Assembly (NCBI GenBank): GCA_963700925.1
Contig: OY969553.1
Span: 1,612,001 to 1,676,000, forward strand
Length of the DNA: 64,000 bases
Source: CAWJMD01 sp963700925
GTDB lineage: Bacteria; Actinomycetota; Actinomycetes; Actinomycetales; CAWJMD01
Direction of reading: 5' to 3'
Notes under the pieces: generated by a model
Told to the model about the DNA's origin: nothing
Databases searched by the model: none
The model's input: the letters and a program-made list of their open reading frames with translations, nothing else
In this document: piece after piece, positions 26,445 to 34,977 of the stretch
How the letters are laid out: each line of letters starts with the position of its first letter
How positions within the stretch are numbered: position 1 is the first letter of the stretch
Position numbers and translations under genes: made by a program

Positions 26445-27358
26445 GCTGCGCTCCTGGTGGTGACGTTGGCGTTGGCATTGGGCGAGGCGCCCGAGGTGAG
26501 GGAGAAGAAGAGCTCTTCGAGGCCGGCACCGTCGGTGTCGCGCAGCTCCGTGATGACCTGCCCGCCGGCGGCTGCGGCGCGGCCGACGGTCTCCCGGTCG
26601 GCGTCGACGGTGAACGCGCCGTCGCCGGTGTATCGGGCCTCGAGACCGGCGGCGGCGAGCGCCGACATCAGGCCAGCCGCGTCGAGAGCGCGGACGACGA
26701 CCCCTGAGGTGCTCAGCAGCTCACTCAGGTCCCCGTCCGCGATGATCCTGCCGTTGCCGATCACGACCAGGCGGTCGACCGTCGCCTCCACCTCGGTGAG
26801 CAGGTGGCTCGACAGCAGCACCGTGCCTCCGCGCTCGGCGAAGTCGCGCACCAGGGCGCGCATCCAGCGGATCCCCTCGGGGTCGAGCCCGTTGGCGGGC
26901 TCGTCGAGGATGAGGACGTGCGGGTCGCCGATCAGGGCCTGCGCAATGCCCAGCCGCTGGCGCATGCCGAGCGAGTACTGGCCGACGCGGCGGCCGGCGG
27001 CGCCGGTCAGGTCGACCCGTTCGAGCATCTCGTCGATGCGCCCCTTGGGCGCTCGGGTGGCTGAGGCTGCGAGTGAGAGGGTCTCCCGTCCGGTTCGGCC
27101 AGGGTGCTGCGCGGCGGCGTCGAGCATCGACCCGACGAGGCGGCCGGGGTTGCGCAGGTCGCGGTAGGCACGACCGGCGATCGACGTCGCTCCGGACGTG
27201 GGTGAGGTGAGGCCGGTCAGCATCCGCAGGGTGGTCGACTTGCCGGCCCCGTTCGGGCCGAGGAAGCCGGTCACGGTGCCGGCGGCACAGCTGAAGCTGA
27301 CGTCGTCGACGGCGGTGTGCGATCCATAGCGCTTGGTGAGGTGTTCCACAGTGATCAT
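26441..27358 (-). CDS. ABC transporter ATP-binding protein (DrrA/CcmA type)
   Basis: The 305-residue ATPase carries Walker A GPNGAGKST, signature YSLGMRQRLG, Walker B VLILDEPANGLDPEG and the switch His in SSHLLTEVE. The C-terminal 90 residues resemble the regulatory tail of DrrA-like subunits. The start was taken as ATG at 27358 at the beginning of the domain (MITVEHLTKRYG); an ATG at 27370 or 27385 is possible. It pairs with the overlapping ABC-2 permease. The 142-nt gap to the divergent kinase gene should hold both promoters. Confidence 0.87.
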   Translation of the reverse strand: MITVEHLTKRYGSHTAVDDVSFSCAAGTVTGFLGPNGAGKSTTLRMLTGLTSPTSGATSIAGRAYRDLRNPGRLVGSMLDAAAQHPGRTGRETLSLAASATRAPKGRIDEMLERVDLTGAAGRRVGQYSLGMRQRLGIAQALIGDPHVLILDEPANGLDPEGIRWMRALVRDFAERGGTVLLSSHLLTEVEATVDRLVVIGNGRIIADGDLSELLSTSGVVVRALDAAGLMSALAAAGLEARYTGDGAFTVDADRETVGRAAAAGGQVITELRDTDGAGLEELFFSLTSGASPNANANVTTRSAA

Positions 27359-27500
27359 GCCAAGAAGCATCGGTGCCACGGGCACCTCTTCTCATCGGCT
27401 GGGAGGCTCGTTCACCCTCGACCAAAGTCGCTTCTCGCGACGGTGACCCCCCACCCTGCGGCGGACGTCCGGAACCCGGAGCGCGGCCTACGCTGACGCA

Positions 27501-28721
27501 GTGAGGATCGTTGAGCGAGCACAGGCGGTGTGGCTGCGAAGCCGCGACCCGCTTGCGCACGCCGTGTACATCGGCGCGGGTCTGGTCGGAACCGGCATCT
27601 CGGCGTCGGCGGCATGGGCGGTCAGCGTCGAGGCGGGGATCTTGGCATCGATCGTCGGCGTTGCCCTGTCGGTGCTCCTCGTCTGGCGCCGCACGTGGCC
27701 GGTCGCGATCGCGGTCGCCGCGATCGTCGGGGTGGCGATCGGGTTCGCGGACGGACCCGCCTGGCTGGCGATCTTCTCCCTCTCGATCCGGCGACGTGAC
27801 CGGGTGCTGTGGATCGTGGTCGGCCTGACGTGGCTTACCTCGATCATCTCGGCGCAGGCCCTGGGCGTGCCCGTGAGCGCAGGGTTCTTCCTCGCGTCGT
27901 CGTCGTACGGCGCCGCCGTGGCGTTCGGCGCGTACATCGGGGCGCGGCGAGACCTGCTGCAGAACCTGCGGGAGCGGGCCGAGCGGGCCGAGGCGGAGCA
28001 GGCTCTTCGCAGCGACCAGGCCCGGCTCGCGGAGCGCGCGCGGATCGCGCAGGAGATGCACGACGTGCTGGCGCACAAGATCTCGCTCGTGACGCTGCAG
28101 GCCGGCGGCCTCGAGGTGCGCCCCGACTCCGGGGCCGCCGACGTGGAGCGCGTGGCCGGCATGATCAGGGTCACCGCGCGCCAGGCACTCGAGGACCTGC
28201 GCGGCGTGCTCGGGGTGCTGCGCGGCGCCGACACCGACGCCCAGACGGACGGCACCGAGCTGGTCCCCCAGCCAACGCTCGAAGACGTGGTGCCTCTGGT
28301 CGAGTCGTCGCGCTCAGCCGGCGTCGCAGTCACGCTCAACTGGGAGGTCCCCGAAGGTCTCGTCGTTCCAGACGTGTTGGGGCGCACCATGTTCCGTGTC
28401 GTGCAGGAGGCCCTGACGAACGTGCACAAGCACGCCCGAGGCGCGTCGACCCGCGTGCACGTGCGCGCCGTGCCGGGGCACCGGCTCGACGTCGAGGTGG
28501 CCAACCGACGTCCGGTCGGCACCGACATCGAGCCCTTGCTGCCCGGCACGGGCGCCGGTCTGGCCGGTATCACCGAGCGCGTCAGGCTGGCCGGCGGTGC
28601 CGTGTGGGCAGGGCCGACGCAGGACGGCTTCCTGCTGCGCGCGACGATCCCCTGGCCTGCGGGTCCGGCGAGCACGCCGCCCGTCCCGTCCGAGATACCC
28701 CGCCTGGAGGCCCGCCCGTGA
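27501..28721 (+). CDS. NarL-family sensor histidine kinase
   Basis: The 406-residue protein has four to five membrane helices in residues 20-150 with almost no extracellular loops, which suggests intramembrane sensing. A coiled linker follows (LLQNLRERAERAEAEQAL), then the HisKA_3 dimerisation domain with phospho-acceptor His187 in QEMHDVLAHKIS. The ATPase domain shows VVQEALTNVHKHARG (N box) and GTGAGLAGITERV (G box). The stop overlaps the regulator start (GTGA). Intramembrane-sensing kinases beside ABC exporters commonly sense envelope stress or antibiotics. Confidence 0.88.
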   Translation: MRIVERAQAVWLRSRDPLAHAVYIGAGLVGTGISASAAWAVSVEAGILASIVGVALSVLLVWRRTWPVAIAVAAIVGVAIGFADGPAWLAIFSLSIRRRDRVLWIVVGLTWLTSIISAQALGVPVSAGFFLASSSYGAAVAFGAYIGARRDLLQNLRERAERAEAEQALRSDQARLAERARIAQEMHDVLAHKISLVTLQAGGLEVRPDSGAADVERVAGMIRVTARQALEDLRGVLGVLRGADTDAQTDGTELVPQPTLEDVVPLVESSRSAGVAVTLNWEVPEGLVVPDVLGRTMFRVVQEALTNVHKHARGASTRVHVRAVPGHRLDVEVANRRPVGTDIEPLLPGTGAGLAGITERVRLAGGAVWAGPTQDGFLLRATIPWPAGPASTPPVPSEIPRLEARP

Positions 28722-29377
28722 CCAAGGTCCTGCTCGTCGACGACGACGCGCTCGTGCGCGCCGGCCTGTCGATGATCCTGTCGTCCGCCGAGGACCTCGA
28801 AGTGGTCGGTGAGGCGCAGGACGGGGCGGCCGCGATCGAGCTGGTGCGCCTGCACCGTCCCGACGTCGTGCTGATGGACATCCGGATGCCGAAGATGGAC
28901 GGGCTGACCGCCACGGCCGAGCTCGCGAAGCTGACGCCGGCCCCGAAGGTGGTCGTGCTGACGACCTTCGACCTCGACGACTACGTGTTCCGAGCACTCG
29001 AGGCCGGGGCGAGCGGGTTCCTGCTCAAGGACACGCCGCCCCGCGAGCTCGTGGCAGCAGTGCGGATCGTCGCCGCGGGCGAGGCGATGCTCTCCCCCAC
29101 GGTGACTCGCACCCTGATCGGCCACTACGCCGCCGACGGAGCCGACTCCCGCCGCCGCGAGGCCCTCGGACGGCTGCGCGTGCTGACCGACCGCGAGCGC
29201 GAGGTGCTGGTGGCGGTCGGACGGGGACTGTCGAACGCCGAGATCGGACGGACGCTGTTCCTCTCGGAGGCGACCGTCAAGGCGCACGTGTCGAAGCTGC
29301 TGCTCAAGCTGGGTGCCACGAACCGGGTGCAGGTCGCGATCCTGGCCCACGACGCGGGGTTGCTCTCAGACCGATGA
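28718..29377 (+). CDS. NarL/LuxR-type response regulator
   Basis: The 219-residue protein has a receiver domain with the acidic pocket LLVDDD, phospho-acceptor Asp54 in VVLMDIRMPKMDG, the Thr switch in VLTTFD and Lys in FLLKDTPP. A C-terminal LuxR HTH follows (LTDREREVLVAVGRGLSNAEIGRTLFLSEATVKAHVSKLL). It starts with GTG overlapping the kinase stop and is partner to that kinase. The divergently transcribed ABC exporter is the most likely target. Confidence 0.9.
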   Translation: MTKVLLVDDDALVRAGLSMILSSAEDLEVVGEAQDGAAAIELVRLHRPDVVLMDIRMPKMDGLTATAELAKLTPAPKVVVLTTFDLDDYVFRALEAGASGFLLKDTPPRELVAAVRIVAAGEAMLSPTVTRTLIGHYAADGADSRRREALGRLRVLTDREREVLVAVGRGLSNAEIGRTLFLSEATVKAHVSKLLLKLGATNRVQVAILAHDAGLLSDR

Positions 29378-29757
29378 GGACAGTCCGTCTCAACGACAGT
29401 CGCTCGCACCTGGCCATGGCCCGCGAGTTTCTCGAAGCCGCGCAGGTGTGCCTCGATCTCGACCTCTTCAACGCTGCGACGTCGAACGCGATCACCAGCG
29501 CGATCAGCTCGAAGCACGCGATCTGCCTGTTTCTGGTGGGCCGAACGGCCACGAGCAACCGCGACGAGGACGCCGTCGCAGAGCTCTCGAAGTCCGGCGA
29601 GGAGGGAAAGGACCTCGCACCCACGTTCAGCCGCCTGCTCAGGCTGAGGACGACGTTGCAAGACCCGAACGTCTCCCTGGCGAAGCCAGAGGCGTCTCGA
29701 GCCCTCGAGGCGGCAGTTCGGTTGTTCGAGGCAGCCCGGGGCGTCGTCAGCTCCTGA
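29374..29757 (+). CDS. HEPN-domain protein coupled to the two-component system
   Basis: The 127-residue all-helical protein (SHLAMAREFLEAAQVCLDLDLFNAATSNAITSAISSKHAIC) resembles the solo HEPN proteins common in actinomycetes, in which an AREFLEAA helix and an AAxSNAxTAAI helix form the four-helix bundle. The canonical RNase motif RxxxxH is not clear, so nuclease activity is doubtful. No nucleotidyltransferase partner lies nearby. The ATG overlaps the response-regulator stop (ATGA), so it is translated with the two-component system. Its 3' end overlaps the convergent aminotransferase gene by 11 nt. Confidence 0.6.
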   Translation: MRTVRLNDSRSHLAMAREFLEAAQVCLDLDLFNAATSNAITSAISSKHAICLFLVGRTATSNRDEDAVAELSKSGEEGKDLAPTFSRLLRLRTTLQDPNVSLAKPEASRALEAAVRLFEAARGVVSS

Positions 29758-31501
29758 CGCCATCGGCCCGTGCTGCCGAGAGGCAGGCATCGGGCAGGTC
29801 GAACCACCGCAGGCTTTCGAACTCGTCCGAAACCCCTTGCGGCCGTAGGTCTTCCGCGCCGTCCCCCGCCACGTAGCGAGCGGTCGCCATCAGGCGTCGA
29901 GCTTCGACCAGGTACTCCGGCAGGCTCGTGAGCGGCGCCCGGTGGTGTTCACGCGGGTAGCGGAGATGGCCGCCGGTGTCGTACCCGAGGTCGGAGAGGC
30001 GCAGGGGCGGTTCGATGGGCCCGTCGCGGTGCCGCCAGAGGCCGCTCTGGACGTCGAACCTGTAGTCGCGCAGCAGCCTCCAGCCGTGGTCGGCAACGAG
30101 GTGGACGACCTCGACGACGTACCGGAACACCGGCTCGGAGATGAAGTAGTTGAAGTTCACGCGCACCCAGCCGGGCTTGATTCCTTCACAGCCGTCCTCG
30201 ATCTCGCGCTCGAACCGCCGCGAGTGCTCGAGGTCGATGCCGAGGAGGCGGTGGCCGTACGGCCCGGCGCAGGAGCAGCCTCCTCGCGACTGGATGCCGA
30301 ACAGGTCGTTGAGCAGTGCGACGACGAAGTTGTGGTGCAGGTACCGACCTCCGGGCGCCCGGACGACGAACGAGACGATCGACAGCCGCTCCGCATCGAG
30401 CCTGCCGAGGATCTGGATGCGGGGGTTGTTCTGCCACGACGCGACCGCCCGCTGCAGGAAGTCGTCCTCGTGAGCCCGGATGGTGTCGACCCCGATGGCG
30501 TCCTTGAGCTGGAACACAAGACCGGCGCGGATCGAGCCGATGATCTCCGGCGTGCCACCCTCCTCGCGGTGGACCGGGTCGTCGAGGTAGCGGTGCTCCG
30601 TCTGGTTCACATAGGTCACCGTGCCGCCGCCGACGACCGCAGGCACGCTGTTGCGCAAGAGATCTCGCTGCACGACCAGTACGCCGGGCGTTCCCGGGCC
30701 GCCGATGAACTTGTGCGGCGAGATGAACACGGCGTCCTTCTGCGCGAGGCGGTCTCCGTCCGGCATCATCTCGATCGTGACGTAGGGGGCGGCGGCGGCG
30801 AAGTCCCAGAACGAGAGCGCGCCGTAGCGATGGAGCAGCGTGGTGATCCTGGCTGTCTCGGCCATGATGCCCGTGACGTTCGACGCCGCCGAGAACGAGC
30901 CGATCAGCATGGGCCGGTGGGCGAACCGCTGCAGCTCGGCTTCGAGCGCCTCCGCGTCGATGCTGCCCTCACTGCTCTCGGGGATGACGACGACGTCGGC
31001 GATGGACTCCCTCCACGGCAGCTCGTTGCTGTGGTGCTCGAACGGCCCGATGAAGACTACGGGACGCTCGTCCGCCGGAATCTGTTGGGAGAGACCGTAT
31101 TTCAAGTCGAGCTCGCGTGGAAGTCGCAAGTTGAGGATGTTCACCAGCTTGTCGACCGCTCCGGTGCTGCCCGAACCGCAGAAGATCACGCAGGTGTCGT
31201 CGTCACCTCCGACGGCGTCGCGGATGATGCGGCGGGCGTCCTCCCGGAGCCGGGTCGTCTGAAGGCCGGTTCCCGAGCTTTCGGTGTGCGTGTTCGCGTA
31301 GCGGGGCAGTACCTCGCCGCGGATGAAGTCCTCGATGAAGCTCAGCGACCGGCCCGACGCGGTGTAGTCGGCGTAGGTGACCCGGCGCGCCCCGTACGGG
31401 CCGACCATCACCTGGTCGTCACCGATCACCGAGTTGCGGATGGCTCGCAGCAGCGGGGTTGCTGGCGGTGCCGTCGACCGAGCCACGCCGGAGGAGGCCA
31501 T
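29747..31501 (-). CDS. Class V aminotransferase (cysteine desulfurase-like, long form)
   Basis: At 584 residues this PLP enzyme is about 180 residues longer than IscS/SufS. The core shows VTYADYTASGRSL, FCGSGSTGAVDKLVNIL, the His pair in GPFEHHSNELPWRE, SFSAASNVTGI, WDFAAAAPYV (Asp contacting PLP N1) and the Schiff-base lysine in SPHKFIGGPGTPG. A Cys-rich RGGCSCAGPYGHRLLG motif takes the place of the desulfurase active-site loop. The C-terminal 120 residues are extra. The gene is unrelated in position to the SAM-riboswitch-controlled paralogue at 20958-22337. It probably acts as a desulfurase-like or selenocysteine lyase-like enzyme of unknown substrate. Confidence 0.8.
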   Translation of the reverse strand: MASSGVARSTAPPATPLLRAIRNSVIGDDQVMVGPYGARRVTYADYTASGRSLSFIEDFIRGEVLPRYANTHTESSGTGLQTTRLREDARRIIRDAVGGDDDTCVIFCGSGSTGAVDKLVNILNLRLPRELDLKYGLSQQIPADERPVVFIGPFEHHSNELPWRESIADVVVIPESSEGSIDAEALEAELQRFAHRPMLIGSFSAASNVTGIMAETARITTLLHRYGALSFWDFAAAAPYVTIEMMPDGDRLAQKDAVFISPHKFIGGPGTPGVLVVQRDLLRNSVPAVVGGGTVTYVNQTEHRYLDDPVHREEGGTPEIIGSIRAGLVFQLKDAIGVDTIRAHEDDFLQRAVASWQNNPRIQILGRLDAERLSIVSFVVRAPGGRYLHHNFVVALLNDLFGIQSRGGCSCAGPYGHRLLGIDLEHSRRFEREIEDGCEGIKPGWVRVNFNYFISEPVFRYVVEVVHLVADHGWRLLRDYRFDVQSGLWRHRDGPIEPPLRLSDLGYDTGGHLRYPREHHRAPLTSLPEYLVEARRLMATARYVAGDGAEDLRPQGVSDEFESLRWFDLPDACLSAARADGVRS

Positions 31502-31510
31502 CCAGCGAGG

Positions 31511-31855
31511 CTAACCCCAGCCGAGCTCGTGGAGGCGGTCGTCCTCGATGCCGAAGTGGTGCGCGATCTCGTGAACGACGGTGATGGCGACCTCCTCCAC
31601 CACGTCGTCGACGGAGTCGCAGACGGCAAGCGTCGGGTTGCGGTAGATCGTGATGCGGTCGGGCAGCGAGCCGGCGGCCCACCACGAGTCGCGCTCGGTC
31701 AGGGGGGTCCCCTCGTAGAGGCCGAGCAGGTGCGGGTCCGACTCAGGGGCCTCGTCCTCGACCAGCACGACGACATTCGACATCTGCGCGGCCAGCTCCT
31801 CCGGGACCAGGTCGAGGGCGTCGCTGACCGCCTCTTCGAACGCCTCCCGGCTCAT
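31511..31855 (-). CDS. Minimal zincin metallopeptidase-family protein (DUF1025/HExxH type)
   Basis: The 114-residue protein has the family signature VVEEVAITVVHEIAHHFGIEDDRLHELGW at its C-terminus. The zinc ligands are the two His of HEIAH, and HELGW is conserved in this minimal metallopeptidase-like family. The N-terminal half (FEEAVSDALDLVPEELAAQMSNVVVLVED) is typical too. The start is ATG at 31855; two GTG codons (31861, 31864) just upstream are alternatives. No substrate is known for the family. It is head-to-head with the BTAD regulator. Confidence 0.82.
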   Translation of the reverse strand: MSREAFEEAVSDALDLVPEELAAQMSNVVVLVEDEAPESDPHLLGLYEGTPLTERDSWWAAGSLPDRITIYRNPTLAVCDSVDDVVEEVAITVVHEIAHHFGIEDDRLHELGWG

Positions 31856-31934
31856 GTCCACCACGCGACCATCCTGCCGGGCCAGGGAGAGCGACGCGCA
31901 ACCGCACTTCTGCGGGACGGAGCACACTGGGCCC

Positions 31935-34877
31935 GTGCGACCGACCGCAAGGCTCCGGCTTCTCGGGCCGTTCGACCTCCGTGTCGACGGCCGCACGACG
32001 ACATCACTGGAGTCCACCCGCGCAGAGTCGCTCGTGGCGTACCTGCTGCTGCACCAGGGAGCACCGACGGCCCGTCAGCGCCTAGCCTTCATGCTCTGGC
32101 CGGAATCGACCGAGAGCCAGGCCCGAACGAACCTGCGGCACGTCCTCCACACGCTGCGAGCCCGCGCGCCCGAGATCGACCGCTGTCTCGTCATCACCCA
32201 CCACACCATCGGCTGGCGGCCCGACGTCCCCTGCTGGCTCGACGTTGCCGACTTCGAGCGACTGATCGCGCACGACTCATACACCGAGAACCGCCGTGAG
32301 GCGCTTCAGGAGGCCGTCGGGCTGTATGCCGGTGACCTGCTCGAGGGATGCGAGGACGAGTGGCTCGTGGGCGACCGGGAGCGCCTGCGGCGCCTGCACC
32401 TCGAAGCCCTGGCCGAGCTCGCCGACGTCTGCGAAACCCAGGGTGCGACGGCAGAGTCGATCGCTCACGCTGAGCGGCTGACGCGCATCGACCCCTTGCG
32501 CGAGAAGGCCTATCGGCAGCTGATGCGCATGCACAACGCGCGTGGCGACCGGGCCCGGGCGCTGAAGGTCTACCACGACTGCAGCACCACCCTCGAGCGC
32601 GAGCTGGGTGTGGAGGTGTCCGGCGAGACCCGCACGGCGTACGAGGCCCTGCTCGACCAGGGGCAGGCCGACCAGGTCGCCCCGGAGCGCGCCCGGGGCC
32701 CACGGCTGGTGGGCCGGGCTCGCGAGCGCGCCCGGCTCGCCGAGTTGTGGAAGGCCAGCGACGACGGGACGGCGCAGCTAGCGCTCGTGACCGGTGAGTC
32801 GGGGGTCGGGAAGACCCGGCTGATCGAGGAGCTCCGTGACTGGTGCAGCCGGCGTGGCGTGGCTACCGCGGACGCGCGTTGCTACCCCGCCGAGGGCTCA
32901 CTGGCCTACGGCCCGGTTGCAGCCTGGCTGCGCTCAGCAGCCCTGCGACCACGGCTGCGCTTGCTCGACGCGACCCAGCAGTCCGAGGTCGCACGGCTGC
33001 TGCCCGAGCTGCTCATCGACCTACCGGGGGTGCCGCGTCCGACACCCTTGCCGGAGAGTGATCAGCGACGGCTGCTGTTCGATGCCGTCGCATCCGTGGT
33101 GCTGCGCGGCGGCCCGGTCATGCTCGTGCTGGACGACCTGCAGCACGCTGACCGCCAGACCGGCCGCTTGTTGCACTACCTGCTGCGGGTCCAACGCGAC
33201 GCGCGGTTGCTCGTGGTGGCAACGGCGCGCCGCGAGGAGATCACCACCGGGCACCCCGCCCACGAGCTGATCACCGGCCTGCAGGCCCTCGGGTGCTTCG
33301 CGGAGATCGCTCTCGACCGACTGAGTCTGAGCGACACGGCGGCGCTCGCGAAGGGCTTGGCGAGTGCCGCTATGACGGAGGCAGACCTGGAGCGCCTCTA
33401 CGCCGAGACCGAGGGCAATGCGCTGTTCGTCGTCGAGGCGCTCAGAGCGGGCTGGACGGCGGACCAGCCCCTCAGCCCGCGCGTGCAGGCCGTGATCGCC
33501 ACCCGTCTCGACCAGCTGAGCAGCTCTGCCAGAGCCCTCGTGGAGGTGGCGGCGACGATCGGTCGGGAGTTCACGACGGACGTGCTGACCGCGGCAGCCA
33601 GCGAAGCCGAGGACACCCTCGTACGTGGACTCGATGAGCTGTGGCGCCGCCGGATCGTTCGCGACCTCGGACCCGACACGTACGACTTCAGCCACGGCCG
33701 GATCCGCGAGGTCGCCTACCTCGGCCTGAACCCGGCACGGCGTCGCCTGCTGCACCGACGCGTCGCCGAGGCGCTGGAACAGTCCGGCGACGGAGCCCCG
33801 GCGACGATCGCGGCGCACTACGAACGGGCCGGCATGGCCTCGCAGGCGATCCCCTGGTACCACCGCGCGGCGGAGGCCGCCCAGCTGCTGCATGCTTACA
33901 GCGAGACGGTTCACCTGCTGCAGCGAGGTCTGGATCTCGTTGGCTCGCAGGCGGTCTCAGCGAGGCGCGATGCAACTGAGCTGCAACTGCAGACAGCACT
34001 GCTGCCGGCTCTCGTGCTGCTGGTGACCTACTCGTCTCCTGTCTTGTCTGCCGCGCAGACGCGGGCCCTCGAGCTGGCAGGGAAGCTCGGCGAGGACCCC
34101 TCGCCGCCGCTGCTGCGCTCCTTGGCGCTGAGCGCCCTGACCAGAGGCGACTTCGTCGGCGCCGCGAGGTACGGCCACGATCTTCGAGCGGCTGGCGAGA
34201 GCGTGTCCGATGACAGCCTCGTCGTGGAGGCGGAGTACGTACTCGGAGTCTCGACGTTCTGGCAGGCGGACTTCGAGACCGCCCGCAGCCACTTCGAGCT
34301 CGCCCTCCACCTGTACCAACCCGAGAACCGTCGCGACCACATGGTTCGTTTCACCCAGGACCCGAAGGTGGTCTGCCTCGGTCGCCTGGCGAACACCCTG
34401 TGGTTCCTCGGGAAGCCGGCCGCCGCGGTAGCGGCTCGCGCTGCGGCCCTGGCGTGGGCCGAGGAGCTCGAACATCCCTTCAGCTCGGCGATCGCGTTCA
34501 CGTTCGCTGCTCTGCTGGCCCTGGACATGGGTGACGACGATGGGGTCCGCGTGTATACAGCGGCGCTGACGGCTGCGGCGCGGGAGGTGGTGAGTCAGCC
34601 CGTCGCCGAGGGGCTCGGCGGCTATGTCGCCGTCCTCGATGGAGATGTGAACAGGGGCATCGCCGCCATCCAGGCATCAGTCGAGCGCACCCGCGACGGC
34701 GCAGCGGCACCGGGTCAGGCGGCATTCATGGTGCGCGTGCTGCTCGCAGCCTGTCTGGTGTGCGGCGACGAGCGTGGAGCGCTCGCTGCGGCCGACCGGC
34801 TGCTCGACATGGGCGGAGCGGCGTGCGTCTGGGAGAAGGAGGCCCGTCGGGTGCGCGCGGAGCTCGCCCAACGCTGA
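31935..34877 (+). CDS. BTAD/AAA/TPR transcriptional regulator (large SARP-related)
   Basis: The 980-residue protein begins with a short winged-helix region (LRLLGPFDLRVDG, TRAESLVAYLLLHQG, FMLWPESTESQARTNLRHVLHTLR). A bacterial transcriptional activation domain follows (WLVGDRERLRRLHLEALAELAD). A P-loop ATPase starts near residue 285 (TGESGVGKT, Walker B LVLDDLQHADRQT), and helical TPR-like repeats fill the C-terminus. The start is GTG at 31935, where homology begins. Such regulators activate nearby metabolic genes in response to a ligand sensed by the ATPase/TPR part. The downstream flavoprotein and NmrA-like genes are candidate targets. Confidence 0.85.
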   Translation: MRPTARLRLLGPFDLRVDGRTTTSLESTRAESLVAYLLLHQGAPTARQRLAFMLWPESTESQARTNLRHVLHTLRARAPEIDRCLVITHHTIGWRPDVPCWLDVADFERLIAHDSYTENRREALQEAVGLYAGDLLEGCEDEWLVGDRERLRRLHLEALAELADVCETQGATAESIAHAERLTRIDPLREKAYRQLMRMHNARGDRARALKVYHDCSTTLERELGVEVSGETRTAYEALLDQGQADQVAPERARGPRLVGRARERARLAELWKASDDGTAQLALVTGESGVGKTRLIEELRDWCSRRGVATADARCYPAEGSLAYGPVAAWLRSAALRPRLRLLDATQQSEVARLLPELLIDLPGVPRPTPLPESDQRRLLFDAVASVVLRGGPVMLVLDDLQHADRQTGRLLHYLLRVQRDARLLVVATARREEITTGHPAHELITGLQALGCFAEIALDRLSLSDTAALAKGLASAAMTEADLERLYAETEGNALFVVEALRAGWTADQPLSPRVQAVIATRLDQLSSSARALVEVAATIGREFTTDVLTAAASEAEDTLVRGLDELWRRRIVRDLGPDTYDFSHGRIREVAYLGLNPARRRLLHRRVAEALEQSGDGAPATIAAHYERAGMASQAIPWYHRAAEAAQLLHAYSETVHLLQRGLDLVGSQAVSARRDATELQLQTALLPALVLLVTYSSPVLSAAQTRALELAGKLGEDPSPPLLRSLALSALTRGDFVGAARYGHDLRAAGESVSDDSLVVEAEYVLGVSTFWQADFETARSHFELALHLYQPENRRDHMVRFTQDPKVVCLGRLANTLWFLGKPAAAVAARAAALAWAEELEHPFSSAIAFTFAALLALDMGDDDGVRVYTAALTAAAREVVSQPVAEGLGGYVAVLDGDVNRGIAAIQASVERTRDGAAAPGQAAFMVRVLLAACLVCGDERGALAAADRLLDMGGAACVWEKEARRVRAELAQR

Positions 34878-34977
34878 GGCCCGTCGATCACGACACGGTG
34901 GAACACCGGCGGAACGGCTGCGGAACGCCCGGTTCGACAGCCTGGCCGCTCAACCCACCTGGAGGAGGCGGTTCTGA

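Noticed and set aside
29942..32299. 785-codon plus-strand open frame
   Set aside because: Antisense shadow of the class V aminotransferase and metallopeptidase genes, which have unmistakable motifs on minus.
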